Assembly (NCBI RefSeq): GCF_001612885.1
Contig: NZ_BDBH01000005.1
Location: forward strand, 186,001 to 250,000
Length of the DNA: 64,000 nt
Source: Nocardia harenae NBRC 108248
Lineage (GTDB): Bacteria; Actinomycetota; Actinomycetes; Mycobacteriales; Mycobacteriaceae
Direction of reading: 5' to 3'
Every line of letters starts with the position of its first letter. Position 1 is the first letter of the stretch. Made by a program: the position numbers and the translations under genes. The notes under the pieces are model-generated. The model was not told where the DNA came from. It saw only the letters and a list, made by a program, of their open reading frames with translations, and made no database searches. Positions 30,337 through 41,799 of this stretch are shown one piece after another.

Positions 30337-31167
30337 ATGCAGCCCACCTCCGAGGTGGTGACGGCACGGCCCGCGCCCGCGCTGGCCGGGTTCGTCGACC
30401 ACTACCTCGGCTACCGGCAGGCCGGGTACCCGCCCGGGCTGCATCGCGGGCTGCCATCGCGGCACCTGACCTTCATCGTGGCGATCGGGCGGCGTATCGA
30501 AGTGGTGGCGCAGGCCGATCCGGGGCAGCGGCCGGGGGCGTACGGCTGCGTGCTCGGCGGGTTGCAGGCTGGGCCGGCGACCATCCGGCACGACGGCACG
30601 CAGGAGGGCGTGGCCATCGCGCTGACGCCGCTGGGGTGCCGCACGCTCTTCGCGGTGCCGGCGGGAGAGCTGTGGAGTCTCTCGCTGGAGCTGGCCGACG
30701 TGGCGGGGCCGCTGGGTGAGCGGCTCTGGATCGAGTTGCAGACAGTGCCGGACTGGCCGGGGCGGTTCGCCACCGTCGACCGGGTGCTGCGCGAACTCGC
30801 GGATCACGAACGGCGGGTCACGCCGGAGCTGGCCTGGGCTTGGCGCTCGGTGGTCCGTGGGCAGGCGCCGATCGGAACCCTGGCCGCCGACATCGGGTGG
30901 AGCAGGCAGCACCTGACCAGGAAGTTCACCGGGGAATTCGGGCTGGGGCCGAAGCTGGCGGGGCGGATCGCGCGGTTCGAGCGGGCGCGGCGGATGATCG
31001 AGCAGGTGCCGTCGCACATCTCGCTCGCCCAGGTCGCGGCGGCCTGCGGCTACTACGACCAGGCGCACCTGAACCGGGACTTCGCGGAGCTGGCGGGGTG
31101 CGCGCCCACCACCTTGCTCGACACCGAGATTCCATCCGTCCAAGACGGGACCGCACCCCTGGCGTGA
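30337..31167 (+). CDS. AraC family transcriptional regulator
   Basis: A 276-residue regulator with a cupin-like N-terminal ligand domain (about 1-140, GYRQAGYPPGLHRGLPSRHL) and a C-terminal AraC double helix-turn-helix (about 175-265, IGTLAADIGWSRQHLTRKF and ISLAQVAAACGYYDQAHLNR). It lies 10 bases upstream of a VOC-family gene in the same direction, and such pairs are usually regulator and target. The start is supported by a leaderless TAGCCT box. Confidence 0.85.
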   Translation: MQPTSEVVTARPAPALAGFVDHYLGYRQAGYPPGLHRGLPSRHLTFIVAIGRRIEVVAQADPGQRPGAYGCVLGGLQAGPATIRHDGTQEGVAIALTPLGCRTLFAVPAGELWSLSLELADVAGPLGERLWIELQTVPDWPGRFATVDRVLRELADHERRVTPELAWAWRSVVRGQAPIGTLAADIGWSRQHLTRKFTGEFGLGPKLAGRIARFERARRMIEQVPSHISLAQVAAACGYYDQAHLNRDFAELAGCAPTTLLDTEIPSVQDGTAPLA

Positions 31168-31177
31168 AGGTGGAGCC

Positions 31178-31579
31178 ATGAGCGAAAACACTGTTGGCCT
31201 CTGGCCCTGCCTCTCCTTCCGCGACGCGGAGAAGACCGTCGATTTCCTGGTGCGCGCCTTCGGGTTCCGCAAGGTGGCGGAGTACACCAGGGAGAACGAC
31301 CCCTCGATCGTGGAGCACGGCGAACTCCGCTGGCCCGCGGGCGGCGGCATCATGTACGGCACCGCGAACAAGTCGGACGATCCGTTCGGCTCGCGTGCCA
31401 CCGGCAACGACAATATCTACCTGGTCACCGACGAGCCGGACGCGCTGTTCGAGCGCGCCATGGCGGCGGGCGCGGAGCTGGTGCGCGGGCTGCGCGACGA
31501 GGACTACGGCTCCCGCGGGTTCAGCGTCCGCGACCCGGAGGGGAATCTCTGGAGTTTCGGAACCTACCGCGGGGAATGA
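31178..31579 (+). CDS. VOC (glyoxalase/bleomycin resistance) family protein
   Basis: A 133-residue VOC protein with two beta-alpha-beta-beta-beta repeats: FRDAEKTVDFLVRAFGFRKV in the first, and a second ending in the typical GSRGFSVRDPEGNLWSFGTY. Metal ligands would include His and Glu positions such as EHGEL and DPEGNLW. It may bind or detoxify a small molecule. The ATG follows AGGTGGAGCC. Likely co-transcribed with the AraC regulator. Confidence 0.8.
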   Translation: MSENTVGLWPCLSFRDAEKTVDFLVRAFGFRKVAEYTRENDPSIVEHGELRWPAGGGIMYGTANKSDDPFGSRATGNDNIYLVTDEPDALFERAMAAGAELVRGLRDEDYGSRGFSVRDPEGNLWSFGTYRGE

Positions 31580-31684
31580 CCCGCGGGGGAACAATATGGA
31601 ACAAGCAGGGGCCGGTGATCTCCCATCGGATACGTTGGCTGCTGTTTCGGCAATGGGGCTGGGCGTCGACGGGAGTGTGAGCAG

Positions 31685-33928
<2,244 letters not shown>

Positions 33929-33972
33929 CCGGGCGGGACGGCCGGACCGCGCTCCCGGCCGTCCTGCGCCGG

Positions 33973-34155
33973 GTGCTCGGCGGGGTGCGCGGGGTGCTGT
34001 GGTGGTTCGACGGGGTGCTCGGGGGGCAGGATTACCAGCGGTACGTCGCGCACCTGCGCCGCGCGCACCCGGGGCGGGCGGTGCCGTCGGAGCGGGAGTA
34101 CTGGCGGGAGCGGCACGCGGAGGCGGAGCGCAATCCGGGCGCGCGCTGCTGCTGA
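33973..34155 (+). CDS. YbdD/YjiX family small protein
   Basis: A 60-residue (or longer) protein with the family signature YQRYVAHLRRAHPGRAVPSE, REYWRERHAEAERNPGARCC. YbdD/YjiX genes accompany cstA-type transporters and their product is thought to be a small accessory of the transporter. The start is ambiguous: GTG at 33973 is the shortest plausible; a CTG at 33925 would form a 4-base overlap with the cstA stop, and a GTG at 33877 has an AAGGAGG site ten bases upstream. The C-terminal CC is characteristic. Confidence 0.75.
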   Translation: MLGGVRGVLWWFDGVLGGQDYQRYVAHLRRAHPGRAVPSEREYWRERHAEAERNPGARCC

Positions 34156-34354
34156 ACGCTCGTCCGGTTGCGCCTGCTCGACGCTGAGGCTGCCGGATTT
34201 CGGCGCGCGGCGGCGCTGCCGACCGGCTGGCAGGCACGGAGGCCCGGTGCCTGCCCACGCGGCACCGCCTGCGCCCGGCACCCCGGATTGAGCCCGCACG
34301 ATGGCGTCCGATTTCCGCTAGCCGGACCAGCGGCGCGCTGCCAGAGTGGAGGGC

Positions 34355-35815
34355 GTGCACGACACGGCTCTCGACTTCGAACGCTGCTACCGGGCGGTCT
34401 CCACCCGGGACGCCCGCTTCGACGGGCAGTTCTTCACCGCGGTGCGGACCACCGGCATCTACTGCAGGCCGTCCTGCCCGGCGATCACCCCGAAGCGGGC
34501 CAATGTCTCCTTCCTGCCGACCGCCGCGGCCGCGCAGCAGGCGGGGTACCGGGCGTGCAGGCGCTGCCTGCCGGACGCCGCGCCCGGCTCGCCGCACTGG
34601 AACACCAGGGCCGATCTGGCCGCCAGGGCCATGCGGCTGATCGGGGACGGCGTGCTGGAGCGCGGCGGGGTGCCGGAGCTGGCGGCCGGGCTGGGCTACT
34701 CGCCGCGGCAGCTGACCCGGGTGCTCACCGCCGAGCTCGGCGCCGGCCCGCTGGCGCTGGCGCGGGCGCATCGCGCGCACACGGCGCGGCTGCTGATCCA
34801 GACCACGGCCATGCCCATCTCGGATGTCGCCTTCGCGGCGGGGTTCGCCAGTATCCGGCAGTTCAACGACACGGTGCGCGAGGTGTTCGCGGTGAGCCCG
34901 ACGGTGCTGCGCACCGAGGCGCGCCGCCGCGGCACCGCGCCGGTCACCACCGCCGGGGCACTCACCCTGCGACTCCCCTTCCGGCCGCCGCTGGACCGCG
35001 CGTGGCTGGCCTGGTTCCTCGCCGCGCACACCGTGCCCGGGCTGGAGAGCTGGGCGGACGGGGTGCACACCAGGGCGCTGCGCACCCCGCACGGGCACGC
35101 GGTGGTCCGGCTGACGCTGCTCGACGACCACGTGCGCGCCGAGCTCGCGCTGCGCGATATGCGCGATCTGGCGCCCACCGTGGCCCGGGTGCGGCACCTG
35201 CTCGATCTCGACGCCGACCCGGTGGGCATCGACGAGGCGCTCACCGCGGTGCGGCCGGGGCTCACCCCCGGCATCCGGGTGCCCGGCTGCGCGGACGGCG
35301 CCGAGCTGCTGCTGCGCACCATGATCGGGCAGCAGATCTCGGTGGCCGCGGCGGCCACGCACACCGCGCGGCTGGTGGCGGCGCTCGGCGAGCGGGTCGA
35401 GGGGGCGGTGCTGTTCCCCTCGGCGGCGGTGGTGGCCGAGCGCGGGGCCGAGGTGCTCACCGGGCCGGGCAGGCGGGTGGCGGCGGTGCTCGCCGCGGCC
35501 GAGGCGATGGCGAGCGGCGCGCTGGTGCTGCACGCCGGTCGCACCGCCGCCGACCTGCGGCGCGACCTGCTCGCGCTGCCCGGGATCGGGCCGTGGACCG
35601 CCGACTACGTCACCATGCGGCTACTCGCCGACCCGGACATCCTGCTCGGCACCGACCTCATCGTGCGGCGCGGCGCGGAGCTGCTCGGCATCGACCTGGC
35701 CGATACGGCGCGCTGGTCGCCGTGGCGGTCGTACCTCTCCATGCATCTGTGGCGGGTGGCGCTCGGGGACCGGGTCGCCGCCGCCCTGGACTCGAAAGTG
35801 CAGGTTTCGCAATGA
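34355..35815 (+). CDS. Ada-AlkA fusion: methylphosphotriester sensor/regulator plus 3-methyladenine DNA glycosylase
   Basis: A 486-residue three-part protein. Residues 1-80 are the Ada metal domain with Cys37, Cys41, Cys68 and Cys71 (GIYCRPSCPA, RACRRC) that takes a methyl group from DNA phosphotriesters. Residues 85-185 are an AraC-type helix-turn-helix (ELAAGLGYSPRQLTRVL; ISDVAFAAGFASIRQFND). Residues 190-486 are AlkA, with the helix-hairpin-helix LPGIGPWTADYVTMRL and catalytic Asp in LLGTDL. It senses alkylation, activates repair genes and removes alkylated bases. The GTG at 34355 follows CAGAGT by seven bases. The ogt gene overlaps its end (ATGA). Confidence 0.9.
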   Translation: MHDTALDFERCYRAVSTRDARFDGQFFTAVRTTGIYCRPSCPAITPKRANVSFLPTAAAAQQAGYRACRRCLPDAAPGSPHWNTRADLAARAMRLIGDGVLERGGVPELAAGLGYSPRQLTRVLTAELGAGPLALARAHRAHTARLLIQTTAMPISDVAFAAGFASIRQFNDTVREVFAVSPTVLRTEARRRGTAPVTTAGALTLRLPFRPPLDRAWLAWFLAAHTVPGLESWADGVHTRALRTPHGHAVVRLTLLDDHVRAELALRDMRDLAPTVARVRHLLDLDADPVGIDEALTAVRPGLTPGIRVPGCADGAELLLRTMIGQQISVAAAATHTARLVAALGERVEGAVLFPSAAVVAERGAEVLTGPGRRVAAVLAAAEAMASGALVLHAGRTAADLRRDLLALPGIGPWTADYVTMRLLADPDILLGTDLIVRRGAELLGIDLADTARWSPWRSYLSMHLWRVALGDRVAAALDSKVQVSQ

Positions 35816-36363
35816 CTTCGACTGCCGACTACGCCGTGGCCGCGACGCCGATCGGGCCGTTCACCGCGCTCGTCGACGCGGACGGCGCGGTGCTGGCCAG
35901 CGGGTGGACCGCCGACGCGGAGGGGTTGCGGGCGCTGATCCACCCCGCGCTGCGGCCGGCATCGCTGCGCTCGCGGGACGCGCTCGGTGCGGTGACGGAG
36001 GCTGTTGCGGCCTTCCACGACGGGGAGGTCGAGGCGATCGACCGGGTGCCGGTGCGGCAGCGGTCGGGGCCGTTCCTGCTGCACGCCTGGGACGTGCTGC
36101 GGACGGTGCCCGCCGGGGAGCCGCTCACCTACACCGAGTTCGCCGAGGCGGCGGGGCGTCCGGCGGCCACCAGGGCGGCGGCCAATGCCTGTGCGCGGAA
36201 CGCGGCGGCGCTCTTCGTGCCGTGCCACCGGATTCTGCGGATCGGCGGGGCGCTCGGCGGGTTCCGGTGGGGGTTGGCGGCGAAGCGGTGGTTGCTCGCG
36301 CACGAGGCACGGGCGGTCGCCGGTGCCGGGGCGGCGGAGCTGGCCGGGATCGCGCGGAGGTAG
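35812..36363 (+). CDS. ogt: Methylated-DNA-protein cysteine methyltransferase
   Basis: A 183-residue O6-alkylguanine transferase. The active-site segment FVPCHRI holds the acceptor Cys; upstream AAGRPAATRAAANACARN is the DNA-binding helix, and downstream GGALGGFRWGLAAKRWLLAHE completes the family pattern. It directly reverses O6-methylguanine. Translationally coupled to the Ada-AlkA gene, forming an adaptive-response operon that the Ada domain would induce. The start codon overlaps the upstream stop. Confidence 0.92.
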   Translation: MTSTADYAVAATPIGPFTALVDADGAVLASGWTADAEGLRALIHPALRPASLRSRDALGAVTEAVAAFHDGEVEAIDRVPVRQRSGPFLLHAWDVLRTVPAGEPLTYTEFAEAAGRPAATRAAANACARNAAALFVPCHRILRIGGALGGFRWGLAAKRWLLAHEARAVAGAGAAELAGIARR

Positions 36364-36544
36364 GGCGCCCCGGCTCGGGGCGAGCGGGGCGTCGCGGGGG
36401 TCGCACCGGTGCGAGGGCCGGGCTCAGCGGAACCCGGGCGGCCGCGGGAACGGAGTCGCCCCGGGCCCCGGGACCGGTCGCATCGGGGACTGAGGCGGCG
36501 GGCGGCCGCGAGGAGCTGTTGTCGCGGATCCGCCGCAACCGCCC

Positions 36545-39500
36545 TCAGGCGACGGTGGCGCGGAGCGAGGAGCCATCGCGGCCGCGGACGACGTGCAGGC
36601 GGCTGGGGATGCGCTGGCGCATCTCGTCGACGTGGCTGACGATGCCGACCACGCGCCCACCGGCGCGCAGTTCGTCCAGGACGCCCATGACGGCGTCGAG
36701 GGTGTCGGCGTCGAGCCCGCCGAAGCCCTCGTCGATGAAGAGGGTGTCGAGGACGATGCCGCCGGATTCGGCGGCGACGGTGTCGGCGAGGCCGAGCGCG
36801 AGGGCGAGCGAGGCCATGAAGGTCTCGCCGCCGGAGAGCGTTTTGGCGGGGCGGACGTGGCCGGTGTAGTCGTCGCGGATGTCGAGGCCGAGGCCGCCGC
36901 GGCGGCCGCGCGGGCCCGCCCGGTCGGAGTGCACGAATTCGTAGCGGCCGCCGGACATGCGGCGCAGCCGTTCGGAGGCGGCGACGGCGACCTCCTCCAG
37001 GCGCGCCGCGAGCACGTAGGAGCGCAGCGACATCCTGCGGTTGTTCTCGCCGCGGCCCGCGACCACCTCGGCCAGCCCGGCCAACTCCTCGAACTGGGCC
37101 TGCACCGGGGCCACCAGGTCGACGGCGGCCCACAGCTGGCCGCCGAGCTCCTCCAGCTGGGTGACGCGGCGCTGGGCCTCGGCCTGCTCGGCGATGGCGC
37201 GGTCGCGCTGCTCCTGCGCCTCGGTGAGCTGGGCGCGGAGGGTGTCGAGGTCGGCCGGTTCGGTGCCGAGGGCGGCGCCGACCTCCGGCTCGGCGAGGAC
37301 GGTCTCGGCGCGGTCGCGCAGGCGGTCGGCTGCCGCGAGCTCGGCTTCGGTGTCGGTCTGCCAGCGGGGGTCCCTGGCGGCCGGGGTGACCAGGTCGGAG
37401 ACGGTGGTCAGGCGGGTGATCGCCGCGGTGAGCAGGTCGGCCGCGCCCGCGGGATCGCCCTCCGGCGAGGGGCAGGCGGGCGCGTCCGTGGCTTCGGGCT
37501 CACCCGGCAGGTCGAACAGTCTCCCGAGATCCGCGCCGGAGTGATCCGCGTCTGCGGCACGCGATGTGTCGGGTTCCACAAACCCTTCCGCTCCGGCGAC
37601 CCCCTCCACCCGATTCGCCACCGACTCCACCCGCTCGACCGCGCTCCCCACCTGATCCCGCGCCGCGCGCAACCCTTCGGCGGCGCGCACCAGCGCGCGC
37701 AGCCGGTCGCGGCGGCGGTCCAGCGAGGTGTCGGCGCCCGCGGCGGCGCGCAACCGCTCGGTGAGCTCGGCCAGCCGCTGCTCACCCGCGGTGATGGCGG
37801 AGCGCACCGTGCCGCGCTGGGTTTCGTACTCGCGCAGCTGGTCCTGCATGCCTGCGGATTCGGCACGCAGCCGCTCCACCTCGGAGGCGGTGCGGTCGCG
37901 GGCGTCGGCGAGTTCGCGGGCGTCCTCGACGCGCAGGGTGGCATCGCGCAGGGCGGCGGCGAGCTCGACCCGGTCGGCGTCGCCACCCCGCGCGGCCAGC
38001 GCCTCCGCCTCCCGCTCCAGCTCGGTGACGAGCGCGAGCGCGCTGTCCCTGGCCCGCTCGGCGGCCTGCTCGGCCTTGCGGGCACGCGCCTCGGCAGCCT
38101 CGGAGACGGCCTCGGCCGCGGCGGCGGCGGGCTTCGGGTGCTCGGCGGAGCCGCAGACCGCGCAGGGTTGCCCGGTGGCGAGCGCGGCGGCGAGCTCGCC
38201 CGCCATCCCGGCCAGGCGGCGCTCGCGCAGGTCGAGCACCTGTTCGCGGGCGTCGGTGTGCGCGGCGCGCACGGTCTCGAACTGCACCCGCGCGACGTCG
38301 AGTTCGCGCCTGCACTCGGCCAGCCGGACCGCCGCCGTGGCCGCCGCGCCGAGCCGGTCGATCTCGGAGGTCAGCGCGGGCAGCGCGGCAACCGCGGTCT
38401 CGGACTCGCGCAGCCGGATCTCGGCATCCGCGAGCCGGGCGGGCAGGGCGTCCCTGCGGCCCGCGAGTTCGTCGAGCTCGCGGGCCAGCCGGGTCTCCCG
38501 GCCGCGCAGCTCGGTGAGCTCGGCGCCGAGCCGCTGCGCGGTGGCGGCATCGGCGGCGACCTCGTCCAGCGCGCCGATGCGGCCGCTCCAGACCCGAACG
38601 GCCGCATCGAGATCCGCGGCCGGGGTGACCACGCCGTCGGTGACGGGAAGCTCCGCCACCCCGGCGATATCGGCTGCCGCCGGTTCGGTGAGCGCGGCGC
38701 CGAGTTTCGCGGCGGCGGTGGCCCTTGACTCCAGCCGGGCGCGGGCCTCGCGGACGGCGGCGCGCGCCTCGGCCAGCGCGGCCGCCACCGGGGCGGCCCT
38801 GCGGGCGGCGTCGAGCTCGGCGCGCAGCGCGGCCCTGCGCTCGGCGTCGGCGGCGTGCGCCGCCAGCTGGGCGCGGGCGGTGGCGGCGCGGGCGCGCAGC
38901 TCGGCGGCGCGGCGCTCGGTATCGAGCGCCTGCCTCGCGGCGTCGTAGCCGGTCCGGCAGCCGCGCACCCTGACGTCGGCCTCGGTGCCGGCGGCGCGGG
39001 CGGCGGCGAGCAGCCCCTGCGACCAGCCGACCGCCTCGGACGGCGCGACGGCGGTGGTCACCGGCTCCCCCGCCGCCACCCCGACCTGGGCCACCAGCCG
39101 GTCGATGCTCTGGTGCCTGGATTCCAGCTCGCCCGCCGCCACCCGGCGCCGCTCGGCCAGCCAGTGCTCGGCCGCGCCGAAGCGCTCGGTGTCGAAGAGC
39201 TTCTCCAGCAGCTTCTCCCGGTCCTCGTTCTCGGCGCGCAGGAAGCGGGCGAAATCGCCCTGCGGGAGCAGCACCACCTGGAAGAACTGGTCGGCGCTCA
39301 TGCCGAGCAGCCGCAGGATCTCGTCGCCGATCTCCTGGATCCGGGAGAGGTTCGTGCCCTTGCCGTCCAGCCAGGTCAGCGTGGCCTTCGGCGGCTCCTT
39401 GGTGGTGCCGTCGCCGCGCCGCTTCGGCCGCTCGAACTCCGGCGTGCGGCCGATCCGCACCCGGCGGCCGCCGAGCGTGGCCTCCAGCAGCACGCTGGGC

Positions 39501-39727
39501 GGGGTCTGCGCGGGGGCGTGGTCGGAGTGCAGCCGCTTGCTCTCCGCGCGGGCGCCGGGCACCCGGCCGTAGAGCGCGAAGGCGATGGCGTCGAGCACGG
39601 TGGTCTTGCCCGCGCCGGTCCGGCCGTGCAGCAGGAAGAGGCCGTCGGCGCCGAGCGCGTCGAAATCGATCACGGTCTTGCCCGCGAACGGGCCGAAGGC
39701 GGTGAGCTCCAGCCGGTGCAGCCTCAT
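36545..39727 (-). CDS. sbcC: Exonuclease subunit SbcC (Rad50/SMC family ATPase)
   Basis: A 1060-residue ATPase: Walker A GRTGAGKTTVLDA (about 34-46), long alanine/arginine-rich coiled coils, a zinc-hook QPCAVCGSAEHPKP (CxxC near 522) at the middle, ABC signature KTLSGGETFMASLALALG and Walker B LDTLFIDEGFGGLD near the C-terminus. With SbcD it trims hairpins and DNA ends. The stop of sbcD and this ATG overlap (ATGA). In a window rich in long inverted repeats SbcCD is relevant, since it cuts cruciforms. Confidence 0.95.
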   Translation of the reverse strand: MRLHRLELTAFGPFAGKTVIDFDALGADGLFLLHGRTGAGKTTVLDAIAFALYGRVPGARAESKRLHSDHAPAQTPPSVLLEATLGGRRVRIGRTPEFERPKRRGDGTTKEPPKATLTWLDGKGTNLSRIQEIGDEILRLLGMSADQFFQVVLLPQGDFARFLRAENEDREKLLEKLFDTERFGAAEHWLAERRRVAAGELESRHQSIDRLVAQVGVAAGEPVTTAVAPSEAVGWSQGLLAAARAAGTEADVRVRGCRTGYDAARQALDTERRAAELRARAATARAQLAAHAADAERRAALRAELDAARRAAPVAAALAEARAAVREARARLESRATAAAKLGAALTEPAAADIAGVAELPVTDGVVTPAADLDAAVRVWSGRIGALDEVAADAATAQRLGAELTELRGRETRLARELDELAGRRDALPARLADAEIRLRESETAVAALPALTSEIDRLGAAATAAVRLAECRRELDVARVQFETVRAAHTDAREQVLDLRERRLAGMAGELAAALATGQPCAVCGSAEHPKPAAAAAEAVSEAAEARARKAEQAAERARDSALALVTELEREAEALAARGGDADRVELAAALRDATLRVEDARELADARDRTASEVERLRAESAGMQDQLREYETQRGTVRSAITAGEQRLAELTERLRAAAGADTSLDRRRDRLRALVRAAEGLRAARDQVGSAVERVESVANRVEGVAGAEGFVEPDTSRAADADHSGADLGRLFDLPGEPEATDAPACPSPEGDPAGAADLLTAAITRLTTVSDLVTPAARDPRWQTDTEAELAAADRLRDRAETVLAEPEVGAALGTEPADLDTLRAQLTEAQEQRDRAIAEQAEAQRRVTQLEELGGQLWAAVDLVAPVQAQFEELAGLAEVVAGRGENNRRMSLRSYVLAARLEEVAVAASERLRRMSGGRYEFVHSDRAGPRGRRGGLGLDIRDDYTGHVRPAKTLSGGETFMASLALALGLADTVAAESGGIVLDTLFIDEGFGGLDADTLDAVMGVLDELRAGGRVVGIVSHVDEMRQRIPSRLHVVRGRDGSSLRATVA

Positions 39728-40902
39728 GCGGAGAGCTCGCCCGGCTCCGGAGCTGCCGCCGCGGGGGCCTCGCGCTCGGTGACCGCGGCGGCCAGTGCCT
39801 GCTCCAGCAGCTGGACCTCGCCCGCGGACGGCGCACCCCTGACGTCGCCGACGAAGCCCGTGGCGATCTCGATATCCCGCCTGCCGTGCACCCGCTCACG
39901 GTAGCGCAGCTCCGGATTACCTTCCGGCCGAACCCATTCCACGTGCACCGCGTGCGGGAAACGCTCCCGCAGCTTGCGCAGCGGCTCCACCGGGCGGGTG
40001 TGGTCGGTGAGCGTGGCGGAGACGTAGTCATCGACCGCGTCGTCCAGCGCCGGATCCGCCAGCAGCCCGTCCAGGGTGCCGGAGAGCGCGCGCAGGCCGC
40101 GGACCACGGGCAGCTCGGCCCTGCGCACCTCGCCCAGCCCGTCGGCGTCCAGGTCGACCAGCCAGACGGCCTTGCGATGCGAGCGCTCGCCGAACGAGTA
40201 CGGCAGCGGGGAGCCGGAGTAGCGCACCGCCGCGGTGAGCGTCTGCGGCGAGTGCAGGTGCCCGAGCGCCACGTAGTCGATACCCGCGAAGGCGGCGGCG
40301 GGCACCGTCTCCACCCCGCCGACCGCGATCGAGCGCTCGGAGCCGGTGGCCTCGCCGCCGGTCACGAAGGCGTGCGCGAGCACCACCGAGCGCGGGGCGC
40401 CGCGGGCGGCGAGATCCGCCCGGATCCTGGCCATCGCGGCGTCGAGCACCTCGGCGTGCGAACGGGCCTGCGGGACGTCGAGTTCCGCGCGGGTGATCTC
40501 CGGCTCCAGGTAGGGGATGCCGTAGCAGGCGACGGTGCCGTGCTCGTCCGCCAGCAGGACCGGCCGGTCGCAGGCGGCGACGGTGGTGCAGAGGTGCAGC
40601 CCGCCCGCGGCGGCGAAACCGGCGCCCGCGCCGAGCCGGGCCGGGGAGTCGTGGTTGCCCGAGGTCGCCACGATGCGGGCGCCCGCGGCGCGGATGGCCT
40701 CGAAGCCGCGGTTGCAGACGGCGATGGCGTCGGCGCTGGGGATGGCGCGATCGTAGACGTCGCCCGCGAGCAGGACGACGTCGACCGACTCGGCGGCGAC
40801 CAGCTCGGCGATGGCGGTGAGCGAACGGGCCTGATCGGCAAGCAGATCGACGCCGTGGAAGGTGCGCCCGATGTGCCAGTCGGAGGTGTGCAGCAGCCGC
40901 AT
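39724..40902 (-). CDS. sbcD: Exonuclease subunit SbcD (Mre11 family)
   Basis: A 392-residue metallophosphoesterase nuclease: HTSDWHIG (5-12), LLAGDVYDR (about 46-54), ATSGNHDSPARLG (about 83-95), LAHAFVTGG and LGHLHSPQ provide the Mn-binding residues. The C-terminal capping domain follows. The ATG at 40902 comes seven bases after TAGGTT, a leaderless start, which rules out the longer open frame. First gene of the sbcDC operon. Confidence 0.95.
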   Translation of the reverse strand: MRLLHTSDWHIGRTFHGVDLLADQARSLTAIAELVAAESVDVVLLAGDVYDRAIPSADAIAVCNRGFEAIRAAGARIVATSGNHDSPARLGAGAGFAAAGGLHLCTTVAACDRPVLLADEHGTVACYGIPYLEPEITRAELDVPQARSHAEVLDAAMARIRADLAARGAPRSVVLAHAFVTGGEATGSERSIAVGGVETVPAAAFAGIDYVALGHLHSPQTLTAAVRYSGSPLPYSFGERSHRKAVWLVDLDADGLGEVRRAELPVVRGLRALSGTLDGLLADPALDDAVDDYVSATLTDHTRPVEPLRKLRERFPHAVHVEWVRPEGNPELRYRERVHGRRDIEIATGFVGDVRGAPSAGEVQLLEQALAAAVTEREAPAAAAPEPGELSA

Positions 40903-41022
40903 GCCGCGAAACCTAGGCCACGGCACCGACACAGTTCAAACATCCACGCGGTGACCGGGGCGTCCGGGGGAACCGACCCGCCGTTCCGTCCCACCGGCCG
41001 ACGGCGGGTTAGTGTGCACTAC

Positions 41023-41799
41023 GTGGCTGCTTCCCAACGTGTGCGACCCCGCGTGCCGGCATCGCAGCGCTCGGTCCTGCCCGCGGTCCGGGGCGTGCCT
41101 GCGCCGGTGGCGGTGCTGATCGCGGTTGCCTGCACGATCGTGGGGTTCGGAGTCGATGCCGCGGGTGGCGGCAGCGAGCTGACGCTGGTCTTCTCCGGGG
41201 CGTACGTGCTGGGCTGCCTGCTCGCGGTGCTCGCGGTGCGGTACCGGGGGCTCTTCACCGCCATGGTGCTGCCGCCGCTGCTGCTCTTCGCCTCGGTGCC
41301 GCTGGCGTACCAGTTCCTCGTGGAGGGCGGCTCGACCTCGATCAGGGACATCCTGCTCAACCTGGCGATCCCGCTGGTGAACCGGTTTCCGGCCATGCTG
41401 CTCGCCACCGTGCTGGTACTCGCGGTCGGCGGCGCCCGCATCTGGCAGCGGCGGCGCGAGGACGCGAGCCTCGAGGCGAGCGAGGGGCGGCGCGGCACCA
41501 GCTGGGGGCGCGGTTCCTCGCTGCGCGAGACGGCGGAGCGCGCGCGGCGGTCGCGGGGTGAGCCGGAGGACGATGTCAGCGATATGAAGACGGAGCTGCT
41601 GCCGGGGCCGTCGCGGCGGCCTGCCGCGCCGCCCGCCGAGGCGGCGCCGCCGCGCAAAGCCCGAGGGTCCGGGCGCTCGGCGACCAGGGAGCGCGAGGGT
41701 GAGCCGCCGCGCCGCCGCGAGGGCGCGGCACCGGCCCGGCCGACCGTGCGCTACCGCGACCGCGACGACGATCGGCGCAAGCCGAAGCCCAAACGCTAG
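41023..41799 (+). CDS. DUF6542-type membrane protein (Rv1111c-like)
   Basis: A 258-residue protein with three or four membrane segments in the first 130 residues ([74 protein letters not shown]) and a long, basic, disordered tail rich in Arg, Pro and Glu. Gene order (between sbcD side and convergent ispH) matches Rv1111c. The GTG at 41023 follows TAGTGT by seven bases; a GTG at 41014 is the alternative. Function unknown. Confidence 0.75.
   Translation: MAASQRVRPRVPASQRSVLPAVRGVPAPVAVLIAVACTIVGFGVDAAGGGSELTLVFSGAYVLGCLLAVLAVRYRGLFTAMVLPPLLLFASVPLAYQFLVEGGSTSIRDILLNLAIPLVNRFPAMLLATVLVLAVGGARIWQRRREDASLEASEGRRGTSWGRGSSLRETAERARRSRGEPEDDVSDMKTELLPGPSRRPAAPPAEAAPPRKARGSGRSATREREGEPPRRREGAAPARPTVRYRDRDDDRRKPKPKR

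Noticed and set aside
36364-36544. Possible regulatory site at TCGCACCGGTGCGA (36401)
   Set aside because: A 14-bp palindrome in a convergent 3' region with no promoter; probably chance or part of termination.
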